Assembly: GCF_004011695.2 (NCBI RefSeq)
Contig: NC_082417.1
Location: forward strand, 558,001-622,000
Origin: Ascochyta rabiei
Taxonomy: Eukaryota; Ascomycota; Dothideomycetes; Pleosporales; Didymellaceae
Reading direction: 5' to 3'
Length of the DNA: 64,000 nucleotides
Every line of letters starts with the position of its first letter. Position 1 is the first letter of the stretch. The notes below the pieces were generated by a model, which was not told the DNA's origin, did no database searches, and saw nothing but the letters and a program-made list of their open reading frames with translations. This document shows positions 31,614 to 42,743 of the stretch, one piece after another. The translations under genes and the position numbers were made by a program.

Positions 31614-32654
31614 TCAATTACAATCGCGCCACTTCTCGACGTCGAAGCAGTCCTTGTTATCCTCACAAGCTGTTCGCGTATCCCATTGACCCTCCGGATG
31701 AACCATGAGCTTTGCGATATCTGGACGGACAGCAGTCTCCCAGAAGTCAGTGACGCCGGACTTCGACCCTGGGCAGTCGAGCGTGCCTTGGTCTGCCAGG
31801 CCGCTAAACACGACCTCGATACTCAACCACGAGTCGGTGACAGGCCCTTTTGTAGGCAGTGCCACTAACACGTACCTAGGGACGTTGCAGAACTCATAGG
31901 GCCTGGAAGGTTCGTTAAAGGCTAAGTTGTAGCAGTTGGCCTTGTTCTCGGTCACCTGTGCGTATACACCCGCAGCCATCTCATCTGTGGGAGTGTCAGT
32001 AAGTAAAGATGATCCTGTCATAGCTCTACTCACCGTTGCTGCACCCAGGCCTGGGTACTTTGCGTCGCGGAAGGTCGCTCGTGCTTTGACAGTGAGTCTG
32101 GCATTTGATGCATACTCCCCTTTCTTGGTCTTGTACGGAACCTTACTGATGACGCATTCGCTGTAATAGCTCTGCTTCATCTTGCCATCCTTCTCAGGAA
32201 GACCTGCGCCTGGCATATCCTCGTAGCAGCCAATAGGGCCACGCTCGTAGGGACAGATCTCGAGCAAGCGCTTGTGAACAACGTCCCACATTCGTTGCCC
32301 GCTGATCTGGCCGACGTGTTGTCTGGTTTCGTCGCCGCTCATCCGAACGTCCGCTGTGTAGATGCTGTCGGTGCCTTCACCAGCAGTAATGGGGACTTGA
32401 GAGTTGGCATATGGGCTAACAGGCTCTGTCGCGGCCATGATGTCTTCGTACGAGAAGACCTTGACGTGCGGCTTTGTCTGCAGTCAGTCGAAGTGTTGTG
32501 TATCGGACTGGGAGGTCCCACCGAAGCCCGGATCAGTGCCGTTGATAGTCGAATTTACGACAAAGTCCAGACCAGAGACTGCGCCTGAGGAAATCCGAGC
32601 TAGCGCAACTGCTGTCAGCAGGACGATGACGAAGAGTTGATGAATAAGTCTCAT
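31614..32654 (-). CDS. Secreted Cys-containing protein of unknown function
   Basis: Proposed exons 32654-32559 and 32477-31614 give 319 aa. Residues 1-19 (MRLIHQLFVIVLLTAVALA) form a signal peptide. The mature protein has about a dozen cysteines spread along its length (ICPYERGPIGC, YYSEC, NCYNLAF, EFCNVPRY, LDCPG, CEDNKDCF, RDCN) and soluble-protein composition. I recognise no family. Reading straight through, the frame holds one TGA at about 32484-32486. An 81-nt intron (GTAAAT...CTGACTGCAG, phase 0) removes it and is my preferred model. The alternative is a single nonsense mutation. A second GTGAGT-CAG pair at about 31983-32031 does not keep frame and is rejected. Confidence 0.65.
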
Positions 32655-33216
32655 CTTGATTGTTACCGTGTAATGTGCGCAGCTCTCGGTTCTGTCGGTA
32701 CATCGAGTATCGAGTCACGGAGCATCTAAAGGCGCACCCTTTCTGGGCAAAAGGGCTTCGCGACTGCTAAATGAGAAGACGGCAAGAAAAGCGCTGCCGT
32801 TATATTCAAGACTGTACAGTTTAAAGGAGTGGTCAAGCACATAGGGATTGCTCCTCGAGTTCGACCTTTCGACTCCAAACCCGACTGCTGGCAGACAAAG
32901 CCGTACTGAAAGTTTGTTCTATCTGTAGATCTGTATTGACATAGCAATCGAGACGAAGGACTAAATGGAGGGAAGAGTAATGCTTGTACAGAAAGCTTGA
33001 CCGCTCCTGCGAAACCGAACACTTGCTCCCCAATAACGGCACGCTAGCATTGCTGATCGTTGGCCCACAAGGTCTCGAAGTGGGAGTTTGTGACAGCCTT
33101 GAAAAGGTGCTCAACTCAACCCGAAAGACAAAAACGCATGATATCACACAAAGCCGGACTTAGCGTGTCCATCTCGAAGGCCTGTAGCGCTGAATGGAAG
33201 AGCAGATCGATGGTCG
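32655..33216. other. Promoter region of the unknown secreted-protein gene
   Basis: It also holds the 3' flank of the MFS gene. No gene seen; ORFs at 32726-33147 lack features. Confidence 0.45.
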
Positions 33217-34797
33217 TTAGATTTGGTACATGTATTCTCTCTGGTCATCCTCGCCGCCAGCTTCCATTCTCTTCTTTGCCAGCCTATGATTGTATCGCCA
33301 CAGCAAACCTGCGTAAGCCATGCAGAACCCAGCGCCGGCTATGGTGATGGCCAACCCTGTCTTGAAGGCAGTTGGATAGTAAGGTGCCTCAGCTTTTATG
33401 AAAACGTTAGTCGCGACGAAATTGGCGCAGTTTCCAAACCCTAGCACAATGGCAGTTCCTGCAGCGACACTAGCGCGCCCACGAAGGTTGTTCGACATCC
33501 AGGCCGTGGACATGGTCATTTGCAGGAATGTACCGCCGCTCATACAGAACAGTCCAAAGTATCGTACAGCAGCCGACACACTGCCGTGTTTGGAGTATAC
33601 AATCTGAATAATCCATCCGATAGTAGCCCAGAGGACACCAAATAGGACGAACGGGAAGCGCCATCCTGTGCGGCAACTCAGGAAGGCACCGGTGACCTGG
33701 AAGACCATTCCAGTCAGCCAGATGGGCACTGACATAGCCTGCGCATATGCAGCTGTCCATCCCAGCTCTGTGAGGATCGTAGGAATGAAAGAAGACATCG
33801 AAGCTGCTGTCATATCGCAGCAGAAGAACATCAAAGTACTAATGTGGTTAGTAGGAAACGCGCGGAGAAGGTCAGAATCAGCTTACGGAAACCAGATCTT
33901 GTAGTCACTCAGTGTCTTCATCCAGTCAACGCTCTTGAAATCCAGCTTCTGATCACCCTTGTCTTGGTGGAGTACCGCCAGAAGGTGCTCCCGTTCTATA
34001 GGGCTTAGGATATTGGTCCTCTCTGGAAAGTCTGGGACGAACACGAACACGAAGAAGGAAACGAAGATCGTTACAAGGCCCTCAATGATGAAGATCCATC
34101 GAAAGCCTTCTAGATTGGCGATGCCGTCCATATTGCGGATGCCATATGCCAGTACACCACTAATGCAAGGGCCCAGGGTACCGAAGCAAAAGAAGCATGC
34201 GTATCGAAGGGACATTTGGGCGCGAGTGTAGTACTCGTTGATCAAGAATGCAGCCCCTGTCCGTGTCAGTGCCTGCGATTTTCCAGGAATACATCGACTG
34301 ACCGGCAGGCAGAGTCGCCTCGAATATTCCCATCAAGAACCGCAACGCAAGCAGCCCACCGTACGACTGAGTCAAACCTTGGCAAGTCGCTATGACTCCA
34401 AGGATGAGCATGTTGCCGCCCAGGAACCAGTTAGGACGCACGCGAGGCAACCCCATGATCAGATTGCTGGGTACTTCGATCAGGATGAACGGGATAAAGA
34501 AGATCCACAAAGCTGTGTTGTAGCCGTTCGATGGCATACCAAGACCCTTCTCCAACCCTTCGATTCTGGCGTTTGCGACTGCTGCGTGTCAACCATGAGC
34601 TTGTTTGTGAGAGCTCTCGACTTACTGTTGGTCCGGTCCAAAAACAGGATCGTATATGTACATCCCAAGATAGGTATCAAGCGTAAGTCCATCTTGAGCA
34701 CATAGCTCTGCTTCGACGCAATGTTCACCCTACCCGCCTCATGGCTGTCGCTCTCTTGTGCTGCTATCTTTGCCGCTGCTTTTTCGTCCGTCTTCAT
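33217..34797 (-). CDS. MFS permease, anion:cation symporter family (Dal5/Tna1-like)
   Basis: Four exons (34797-34626, 34578-34303, 34256-33887, 33838-33217) encode 479 aa. Introns are 47-48 bp with GTAAGT or GTCAGT donors. A 34-residue hydrophilic N-terminus leads into 12 spans. Diagnostic blocks are LKMDLRLIPILGCTYTILFL-DRTNIANARIEGLEKGLGM and IPFILIEVPSNLIM. ALRFLMGIFEATLPAGAAFLINEYYTRAQMSLRYA and GLVTIFVSFFVFVFVPDFPE also fit. These identify the ACS group, whose members take up allantoate, nicotinate, pantothenate and other carboxylates. Substrate cannot be read from sequence. Position beside quercetinase and an oxalate decarboxylase relic would suit a plant-derived acid. It ends with a short basic tail (HRLAKKRMEAGGEDD). 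Confidence 0.9.
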
Positions 34798-35279
34798 CTT
34801 GGGCAGACTTTGAGACACATGAGGGTCACGATGGTCGTTGACGGCGAGTGACAGTCTTGCACGAGCGACTAGGATGGGTGTAGACTCTACACAACGAGAC
34901 GGGACGGGCCTTCCTGCAGCAGCGGGTGGCAACGGCAGATCGTCAATCCTGGTAGATTCGGATTGCACCCGGGGTGGGGTCATTGCCCAGGTGATGGGTA
35001 TGGGTCTGTGTCGAACCGAGCAGTTCCTATTGACTTCCACACGGGCAGGCCGGAGCTTGATCGAGACCTGGGAGCCGGGCAGTGCAACGAAGGCTGTCAA
35101 ATAGGGCTTGATCGCTCCCGACCCTGTCAAGCTGGGACGTACGGTCTGTAGATGAGGTAAAAGTGATTGCTATTTGAGCCGAGAGCTATGTTCGGGCTAT
35201 CGATTTTGTGATATAGAGGGCCGTGCAGGCTAATGCCATCGAACAAGGGGGGACGATGGACACCTAGCAGCCATACAAG
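34798..35279. other. Promoter side of the MFS permease gene
   Basis: Open frames extend upstream of the ATG at 34797 but have no family similarity, so I treat them as leader or chance. Confidence 0.5.
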
Positions 35280-35400
35280 ACGGGTGCCTGAACAGAGCAG
35301 AAATACGAGTTGCTTGCACTGAGCATCTATTGATTTTTTTACAAGAAGAAAACCCCAGCTGTGGCAAATCGTATTTCTACTCTGTTTAGGTACCCCCCGT
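35280..35400. mobile_element. Short (about 121-bp) hairpin element
   Basis: The left arm ACGGGTGCCTGAACAGAGCA (35280 on) and the reverse complement of the right arm (ACGGGGGGTACCTAAACAGA..., ending 35400) match over about 35 bp, including CAGAGYAGAAATACGA and a TTGC end. The centre (about 35317-35362) is AT-rich. I see no clear target-site duplication, so it may be a MITE or an imperfect palindrome. A similar left arm occurs at 30256. Confidence 0.6.
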
Positions 35401-36473
35401 GTATCTATTGCGACAACCACCGTAGAAAGGCCATCGCGACATACATCTGGAATTAAGTTGTGGATGATTAACCGTACTAGGTAGGTCGACCCAACTTTAG
35501 ATGATCGTTGACGAATACGGAAACGGGCACTATCAAACCCTTTCGAAATCTCTCCGCTAGTGTGGTGAGTGCACCCAAATGCCAAGGGCTCCGGCTCGAC
35601 GCGAACTCTTCCGTCTTCGATCACGGCCACATCAACTGCATCCACTCAGCACCGCACGCGGTTACAGAACATCACGACGTGCACCTTCAACATTTCAATT
35701 CCAAGCTTTCCAGAGCATGGTCACCGCCCTGTCCATCCGGTTGAGGGACTGGAAATGGATGTTTTGACGACGGCAACGATCGCCGGTGTCTTCCACAACG
35801 GCCTCGGTCTTTGCACATGTGTAAAGCGCCGAGTGGTCCACCGCACATGACAATTATTAATTATCTTGGGAATGGCTGAGCGCGCGAGAAGACCCGCGCG
35901 ATTGATGGAAAATTTCAAGCAACCCGAAGATCTCGCGATCTGTCGCAAGTGCTGTCGTGACGTCGCTGGTTATCACAACGTCTCTGGCCATGAGGCTATG
36001 GGCTTGATGATACGTTTGGGTATGGCTGTCTATTCTTACCTACTAGAGTTGCAGCGCGCAGAGGAGTGCATAAAATTATAATCATCGCATCTAGCCATGC
36101 CAGCAAATACGACAGGCATACCGTTGTGCCCGTTTTCGCTGCAGGTTGAGCTCAACTCTTTACTGAGTGACCGGGTCCAGCGCTACCACCGAGCTCTACC
36201 AGTATTATCACCGTCACGAACACTTTTCCAATCTAATCCAGTCACCCACGACTTGGAGACTACTGATCAGTTCACAAACGTATAAATTCTGTTACATCCA
36301 TCACATCTCTCGTCTTCAGATCCTATGCAGACCCTGGACACGTCCGTTGCCGAAAACAACAAAGGGAAAAGTATTACTATTTTGGCATCAACCGAATGAC
36401 TAAGTCCTAACAGAAAGCGTGTTGATGTTGGGAATAGCTGAGGCAACATGTGTTAGGTGAGTAACTGCAACAT
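35401..36473. other. Intergenic region between hairpin element and oxalate decarboxylase gene
   Basis: No gene recognised. Overlapping short ORFs at 35508-36403 have no features. Confidence 0.45.
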
Positions 36474-37911
36474 CTATTTACCATGAACCAGCACTTGTTT
36501 CTCCTTCTTGAGGCCCTCCACCACGCTTAGTGGCAGTTTGAGGACGTCAGCAACAATGTCTGCGGGCGTCAGAGCTAACCACTGCGTTAGTGACACATCA
36601 GCGACACGGTCAGCCTTGTAGATCTCAATCCAGGTCAGGTTCTGCGTTTCGGACGTATTTTCGATGTAATGGCCTGAATTGTCTGGAAACACTGCGGTGT
36701 CGCCAGGCCCAAAATCAAAAGTGCGCGCGTTGCTGTTGCCAGTGAAGACTGTCGCTCGTGCTTTGCCTTCGTGAAAGTATAACCACTCTTCAGACTATCA
36801 CCAGTTAGTGTAGCGACATCTTGGTATTGAATTGGTTTAACTCACGGTAAAATGCCAATGCAGCTCCCTGATACCCTTCGGCTCGAGCACAACGTACGTC
36901 GACGCGATCGTCTTCGAAATGGGAAAGTTAGTCGAGTCGATCTTCTACCAAACACCGGCACCACCGGGCGCAGGCTCAGGAGCATGCTGGAAAGTGCGGT
37001 ACACATATGAAGCCTCTCCAACCAGTTCGCCCGCACCTCCAGTGATGTTTTTCTGCCTTGCAGCAGCGCCAGTTGTGCTGTTCTGGATGTATGGGTTCGT
37101 TTTTGGCAGGTTGTCGAATGTTGACTCAGGTAAACCAAAGCTCTTTGCAAGTATTGACTTTGGCGTCTTTGCAAGCCAGTCATCGAGATTGAAGGTCGTT
37201 CTAGGCTAGGTCAGAGAGCTAATCAACACTCAATAGTCAGGGATCAATTACCCAGCTGCGTCGAAGTTCCCGTCATCGAACGCTAACAAATACTCATTCT
37301 CGTCGTCCAAGCCCTGCACAGTATGTGCTTGACCCTTGGGAAAATACCAGATGTCTCCGAAGCCGAGCTCGGTTACCTGATGACGACCGTTTTCGTCCAC
37401 CGCCGACACGAGTACACGACCGAAAAGCACTTGACCCCACTCAGCCTTGGTGTTGTTAGCGATGATGGAGAGGATAACTTCAAAGGGAAAACGTACCACA
37501 CGGTGCCAATGCAGCTCGCGGATCGCACCCTTTTTCAAATGCTGCTGTGCTGCTGCGATGTCATGGCTTTGTGGCAAGTCATTGTCAACTTGCTCACGTA
37601 CCCAGCCGCCTGGGTAAATCCGAGTTTTTGAATCCGAGAAGCGCCACTTGAGATTTGACACGGTACCGGCATCAGTGCTCTGCTGGCCCAAATTTGAAGG
37701 ATTCTCAACGTCTATTTGGCGGTTCGTACCACCGACACTATGTTAGAACGTGTTTCCCGTACCAGCAACTCGATTTCAACATACCTAAAATGGGAGCGCC
37801 TTTTCCTTTGCCGTCAATTGGTTGGCCATCAGAGAATGGAGTCTGCCGCTTCACTACTCCGGCAAATGCTGAGGATACGAAGAGCACATTGACTGCAGCA
37901 GTCAGTTTCAT
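36474..37911 (-). pseudogene. Oxalate decarboxylase (bicupin) with internal stop
   Basis: The start MKLTAAVNVLFVSSAFAG is a signal peptide. The conserved body includes CHxH-type cupin 1 (GAIRELHWHRV, a 51-nt GTACGT-AG intron, then AEWGQVLFGRVLVSAVDENG). FPKGQAHTVQGLDDENEYLL, LDDWLAKTP and cupin 2 ([11 protein letters not shown], intron, EEWLYFHEGKARATVF) follow. The protein ends KEKQVLVHGK. An in-frame TAG at 36945-36947 lies just before [16 protein letters not shown], between the cupins. The first intron (from 37784) also fails: the canonical GTATGT-TAG splice shifts frame before GGTNRQIDVENP, so a non-standard donor or a 1-bp indel is needed. The intact enzyme would convert oxalate to formate and CO2 outside the cell. 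Both breaks point to a recent pseudogene; sequencing error is the alternative. Confidence 0.78.
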
Positions 37912-39555
37912 TTTGGGAAACTCGAAATCAGAGGAAGGGGTTTTTTGCGATTCATTATTCCCTGGGAGCTTGCACGCGGTCTTATACGTGCATTATGACA
38001 CGACCCCGCTAGGCAATGACCTCTTCTTGTGGTGCACCTTGTGGCACATGTCCGCACACATGCTTCAGGAACGCAACGTACAAACAAGGAATAGCACCAG
38101 TTCGTTTCCCGCTCCGCTGAACCTGAAAGCGCAGCTCACCTTACTCCTTTACGGATCGTTATGGGTCGATCTTCTGGGTCTCCAGGCCAATGCCAAGTCT
38201 CCCGGGCAGAGAATGACCAAGATCTACCCCCACGATTGCAAATGCAAGACAGGATGTCCCGATCATTGGCTTTTAAAGTTTGTGGTGTTGAGGGTGCAGA
38301 TCGACCCAGAGCGGAGCACTAGGTAGTGCGATCACACCATTTGCGCATCAGATTGCCATTACAGTCACCCAAATCCGTACTAGATCTGCCCATTCTCCTA
38401 TTATTGTGAGTACAGCTTCTGAAACTATCAAGAGGCACGGTCTGTCCATGTAGCCTTACACCAGTAGTACTCAGCGTACTAAAGTGCCCAATGTCACAAA
38501 ATATCAGCGAGAAATCAAACCCCCAGCAACCCACAGTGGTATCTTTTAAGAATGTTACAGTCGCGTCTTACGTCGCTGTTAGGAAATCTTTGCACTTCCT
38601 GGTACTACTCATGGTTTGATTAAAGAGCTACCTTGTATACTGCTCAGCGCGTCACAGTTTGGTACTCTCTTATTGGTAAATCGCAATGGTACACGCGGGA
38701 CCGAATGTCCAAACCCTGAACACAGTGATCTTAGGCTATTCATCTCCTAAGCTCTTGTAATCTGAAAAGTCTCCGTCCCGAAAGCACGTCTTCTTTCGGA
38801 ATCTGCCTTTGGACTTTCAATCTTGGCTTTAAAAGGAAGAATGTGTATAGCGCTTCACCACAAGCAGCCCATCCGCACTCGAAGTAGTGGCAATACCATA
38901 GCCTGAGCGTCGATTCTTACTCTTACACCGCCGAGATTGTACCTGTACTAACAATCGTCATTTCAGTAACTCCATAAAGTTTTAAAGTTCTACTTTAAAG
39001 TTGTGTATACAGTAGTAATGAGAAGAGTTGTGTAATGCACATACATGGCTCGTCGGCGGCTCTCAGGTGCGTATGATTACAAAAGGTTACGCCCGGATTT
39101 CAAAGCTTATTTTGATCGCACCTCGTTTTGCAGGCCCTCAGAATCATCCTCATGTCACAAAGATGTAGCGTTGATGACGGAACGATGTACGAAAGAGCAG
39201 TTAGCAGGCAATGAGAAGGAAGATATGGGAAAACAAATGTTATAAAATTCCACTACACATGTATTACTCAAAGGAACGTAAAAGACCAGGGTTCCCAATC
39301 CAGGCTCTACGCAACCACTCCCCCACTGCCGTCTGCCACTAACTCGTGCTTGATCCCATCTCCTGGTCACAGACCAGCAGGACTTCATCGCACCCTATTT
39401 TCCACTCCTTCGTACCAATGTTATCGTTTTTAGTATGCAAATCAATCATGAGCTCCACCATACAGTTGTTTCACTTCATCCATGGTGTCGTAAATCGCGG
39501 TCATTGAAGCTCGAGGTAGCCAAGGAGCTTGATGGTCGGCGACTTGGTGGCCAAT
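37912..39555. other. Intergenic region, no gene seen
   Basis: The left end is the decarboxylase promoter. The open frame continuing to 38326 on the plus strand is mainly an antisense shadow of that gene. Confidence 0.45.
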
Positions 39556-40519
39556 TTAAAACTCGCCGTCGACAAGATCAAGCTCTTCCTGCTGGTCGTC
39601 ATCGGTAAGGGCTGGTGCGTTCTTGCGGCGCTGGGCAGGGGACGAAGCGGTGTTGGATCCAGTAGTAGCGCCTGCAGTCTGGCCGTTGGCGACGGGAGCG
39701 GCAGCACCTGCAGCAGGTGCAGCGCCAGTAGCTCCGCCAGCGCCAGTAGCTCCGCCAGCGCCAGTAGCTCCGCCAGCGGCGGGAGCGGCAGCACCAGCGG
39801 CAGCACCAGCGGCAGCACCAGCGGCAGCACCAGCGGCAGGAGCGGCGGCGGCGGCACCAGCCTGTGTGTTTGTTAGCGTCTGAATTGATAGAAGATGGGC
39901 TGTGACTTACCATTTGAACGGGAACACAGCCGCCGAAAGGTCCAGCACGAGCAGGGTTCTGGCAACGGACCATGCAGACATTGCTCTGTCCAGCGACGGT
40001 TCCAGTGCAGGTCTGAGCAGCGTCAATCTGGACGTTGAGGGGCTGGTCCTGCAGCTGAGTGTCCTTGTTTCGGCCACGGTCGTTACCCGGGAGGTTCTGG
40101 GTGACGGTCATAGGGACCCAGTTCGCACCAGTACCACTGGCGTCGATCATGCACTTGTAGGGACCGGCACCGTCAGAGTTGACTTGGTGAATAGTCATCG
40201 AGAGGGAGCCACCAGGGGAGACCTGGGGAAGGGTGGGGCCGTTGAGCTGCATGACCTGAGCGGTACCAGCCTGAATGTCGTTGGCACCTGCACCAAGAGT
40301 CTCACCGCATGTGGCTGCAGCATCGCCACGGAAGCGGGTGGAGTCCTGCTGGAAGGGGTTGCGGTTGGTACCGTCACGTGGAGTGTTGGGGTCGACGCCA
40401 ATGGCAGAGCCAGCACCACCAGCATCACCAGTAGCCTTGATGATGGCACCATGGCCAGCCACGAGAGTAGAGGAAGCCAGAAGGCTGAAGGCAACAACGG
40501 AGGACTTAGTGAAGTACAT
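39556..40519 (-). CDS. Egh16-like secreted protein (gEgh16/MAS family)
   Basis: Exons 40519-39911 and 39861-39556 (304 aa), with a 49-bp GTAAGT-CAG intron. After a signal peptide (about residues 1-22) the mature protein starts with His: HGAIIKATGDAGG. It continues with family blocks SAIGVDPNTPRDGTNRNPF, FQQDSTRFRGDAAATCGETLG, PTLPQVSPGGSLSMTIHQVN, GAGPYKCMID and CMVRCQNPARAGPFGGCVPVQ. These identify the Egh16-like family, abundant secreted proteins first found in mildew and rice blast during infection-structure formation. Exon 2 is almost entirely low complexity (Ala/Gly/Pro runs, GATGAG repeats) and ends with an acidic tail (TDDDQQEELDLVDGEF). The biochemical role is not established. Confidence 0.88.
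39700..39860 (-). repeat. Ala/Gly-coding tandem repeats in Egh16-like exon 2
   Basis: Two arrays lie side by side: three copies of an 18-bp unit encoding GGATGA (about 39727-39780) and four to five copies of a 12-bp unit encoding GAAA/PAAG (about 39780-39840). Both keep frame. Confidence 0.8.
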
Positions 40520-42562
40520 TTTGAATATGAATATAGTCTGAACCGGCCAGATAAGGAGATTAAGTGAATAGAGTGAAAGAGTTATTAATTAGAAGGAAGA
40601 GAGGTAGTGATTACTGAAGAAGCTGGGTTGGGAACCTGAGTGCTGATGTCTTTTTTTTGTTGCGGTTCTACCCTAATTTATACTCTGTTGCGACGAGTGA
40701 GTCATAGTAGATTCGCTACCAAAACTTCCCGCAAAGTTGCATCGGTCATGGTTGGTCCGGGCCTGGTGAGGCGTTGAGGTTTTGGCCAAGACGTAAGAGG
40801 AGGTTGAGGTGAAGTTTCGTCGTAGGCAGTGAGGACCCAGAATGCAAACTCTGCCTGAAGTTTGGCTGTACCAAGGATGCACGAAACGTGTATGAGATAA
40901 CGGTAGATCAGAGAAAATCTATGTTCAGTGGGGCTTGACATGATATTGCTCCGGGATGCTCTAAGCCGATCAAGACTGGTCACGAACGGGGGACTGCGAG
41001 CGTCGACGACACAGTAGTGTGAGACGCTAAAGTGTAAGAAACAGGCGTCAGGGATTCGGCCGTGTAGTGAAGACAGTCGAAATCAAGCACCAGCAACAAT
41101 ACCCGATTCGCAGACCTGTGTGGATTGCTCTTACGTCGCGCGTATGTTGACGCCTAGCGCCACCTTTGACGATGCCTAAGCTTCAAGCTGTCTCAAGGTG
41201 TAAAGCTTGGCAGACAGTTTAAACTGATCCTTGAGCTGGTGAAACTGAATGAGGCTGGGTCGAACTCCGCTGCCGATGTGATAGAAATCTGTTCATCGAT
41301 GCCAACGCGTAATTGAAGTGACAAATGCTGAACAATGTCGAGATGGACTCCAAATTTTGGCGCACACAAAGAGTCAACAAACCATGTGGTTCGACAGGTT
41401 GTTTAGCTATCTTCCGCTGTGTTCGCCATACCCGTGCGAATGAACACAGCAACGGTCTCACGAACAAGCACATCCATGGCTTCGCGGACGCGAGACATCC
41501 AGAGAAACTAATTCAGGCTCGTGTTTGTATGTTGATAATGCACGATCCACACGGCTATGTGTGGGGTTGGTTTCGTGATGCCAAGTTGAGAGGAAAGTTT
41601 GGTTTGGTGCCACATCGCAAGTTTCACAGGCGCGCAGGCACCCAATCGAGCAACTCTGGGGAAGCTATGTATCCCGGACAAGCCGTATTCCGGGCTGTAA
41701 TGTCGCGACGATTGTGGCTCGTGGTGCGAGATGTGAATTTTGTCGAGACGGAGAAGTCCCTCGATTGTGGTGTGGAGGGTCCGGTGAGGCTCATCGCCTC
41801 GTAAGAAACGCCGGGGGCTTGGCTGCACCATCAACTCGCCAAACATAGCAAGCACCGGACCCCACACTTGAATACACATTGTAAACATGATGGATGGCAA
41901 GATATTGTCCACGCGCATGCAGTTTCTTCGCGCTTGGTCTTTCAGAAGGAGAAGCTGAGCCCTCTCGACAAAGCACCGAGTGCGCTCAGGTCTTGGTCAT
42001 CAAGTAAGCGTAAACGGGCGTTAACAGCGACGGGTGCTCTCCTAGATGACCCTCTGCTCTTGCCTGTTCTTTGCGCAAATATACAGCATGTCTCCATTTG
42101 AGCTTTCCCGTAAGGTGAGCTAAACTGCAATCGGCGTTGGCATCGGCATCGACTCCCTCAGATCGCTGAGGTTCCCTCCTGGAGTGCAACGCCTGGCCGA
42201 CACATCGTCATCTCATGATTTACTCATTCAGAGGCAACAACAACCGAGTCTTTGCCCTGCCGCAGGTACTTCCAATCTGGATCTCATGATCGATCCCTGT
42301 CGCATCCAAGATGTTTCCTCCAGTAGCTATGCGATTCTTGTGATTCATCTTCTGTGTCTCACGATACCTCAGCCACTGCTCTCTGATTTTGAGCGTTATC
42401 AGCTATCTGGCTGTTCAGGCAAGCTCGCTTGCATGCATGCAATAGGCAGGTGCTAAACTGCTGGTTGAGTTACATACGTCATTCCGATCACCGGCATCCT
42501 CGCGAGACTACCACGATAGGCTAGCAAAAGCGATACGCATTAGCAACATGTCTGAATGAGCT
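40520..42562. other. Long intergenic region (about 2 kb)
   Basis: It contains the Egh16-like promoter; the minus strand reads TATAAATTAGGG about 155 bp upstream of the ATG. Overlapping ORFs of 136-159 codons at 41325-41918 on opposite strands show no domain or splice signals, and I do not call them. Confidence 0.45.
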
Positions 42563-42571
42563 TTATCAGAT
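42563..42571 (-). promoter_or_regulatory. GATA-factor site upstream of the amidase gene
   Basis: The minus strand reads ATCTGATAA, 173 bp upstream of the amidase ATG. Core GATAA sites bind AreA-type nitrogen regulators and SreA alike. About one match to this 9-mer is expected by chance in the window, so weight is low. Confidence 0.3.
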
Positions 42572-42743
42572 GTATGCAACAAGATGCATGCTGCAAGCCA
42601 AGCATAGCTACAGTACTCCGCGGACTCTACTCTGCTACCCCATTTACAAGCTGCAAGCTGAGTAATATAAAGTAGCTTTGCTGCAGCAGTAGTAATGTCT
42701 ACATCCACCTTCCCAGGTGATTACTGAACTTGCATGTTCCAGC

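Noticed and set aside
31983..32031. GTGAGT...CAG intron inside the unknown secreted-protein gene
   Set aside because: Its removal (49 nt) puts the downstream part out of frame and hits a stop at once; reading through keeps 288 codons open.
28376..35000. Idea of a secondary-metabolite biosynthetic cluster
   Set aside because: No polyketide synthase, peptide synthetase, terpene cyclase or cytochrome P450 is present; the genes are catabolic or secreted.
39529..39883. Serine/alanine-rich plus-strand ORFs
   Set aside because: They are other frames of the Ala/Gly repeat tail of the Egh16-like gene.
41325..41918. Opposed ORFs of 159 (+) and 136 (-) codons
   Set aside because: They overlap each other, lack signal peptides or motifs, and no splice sites extend either into a coherent protein.
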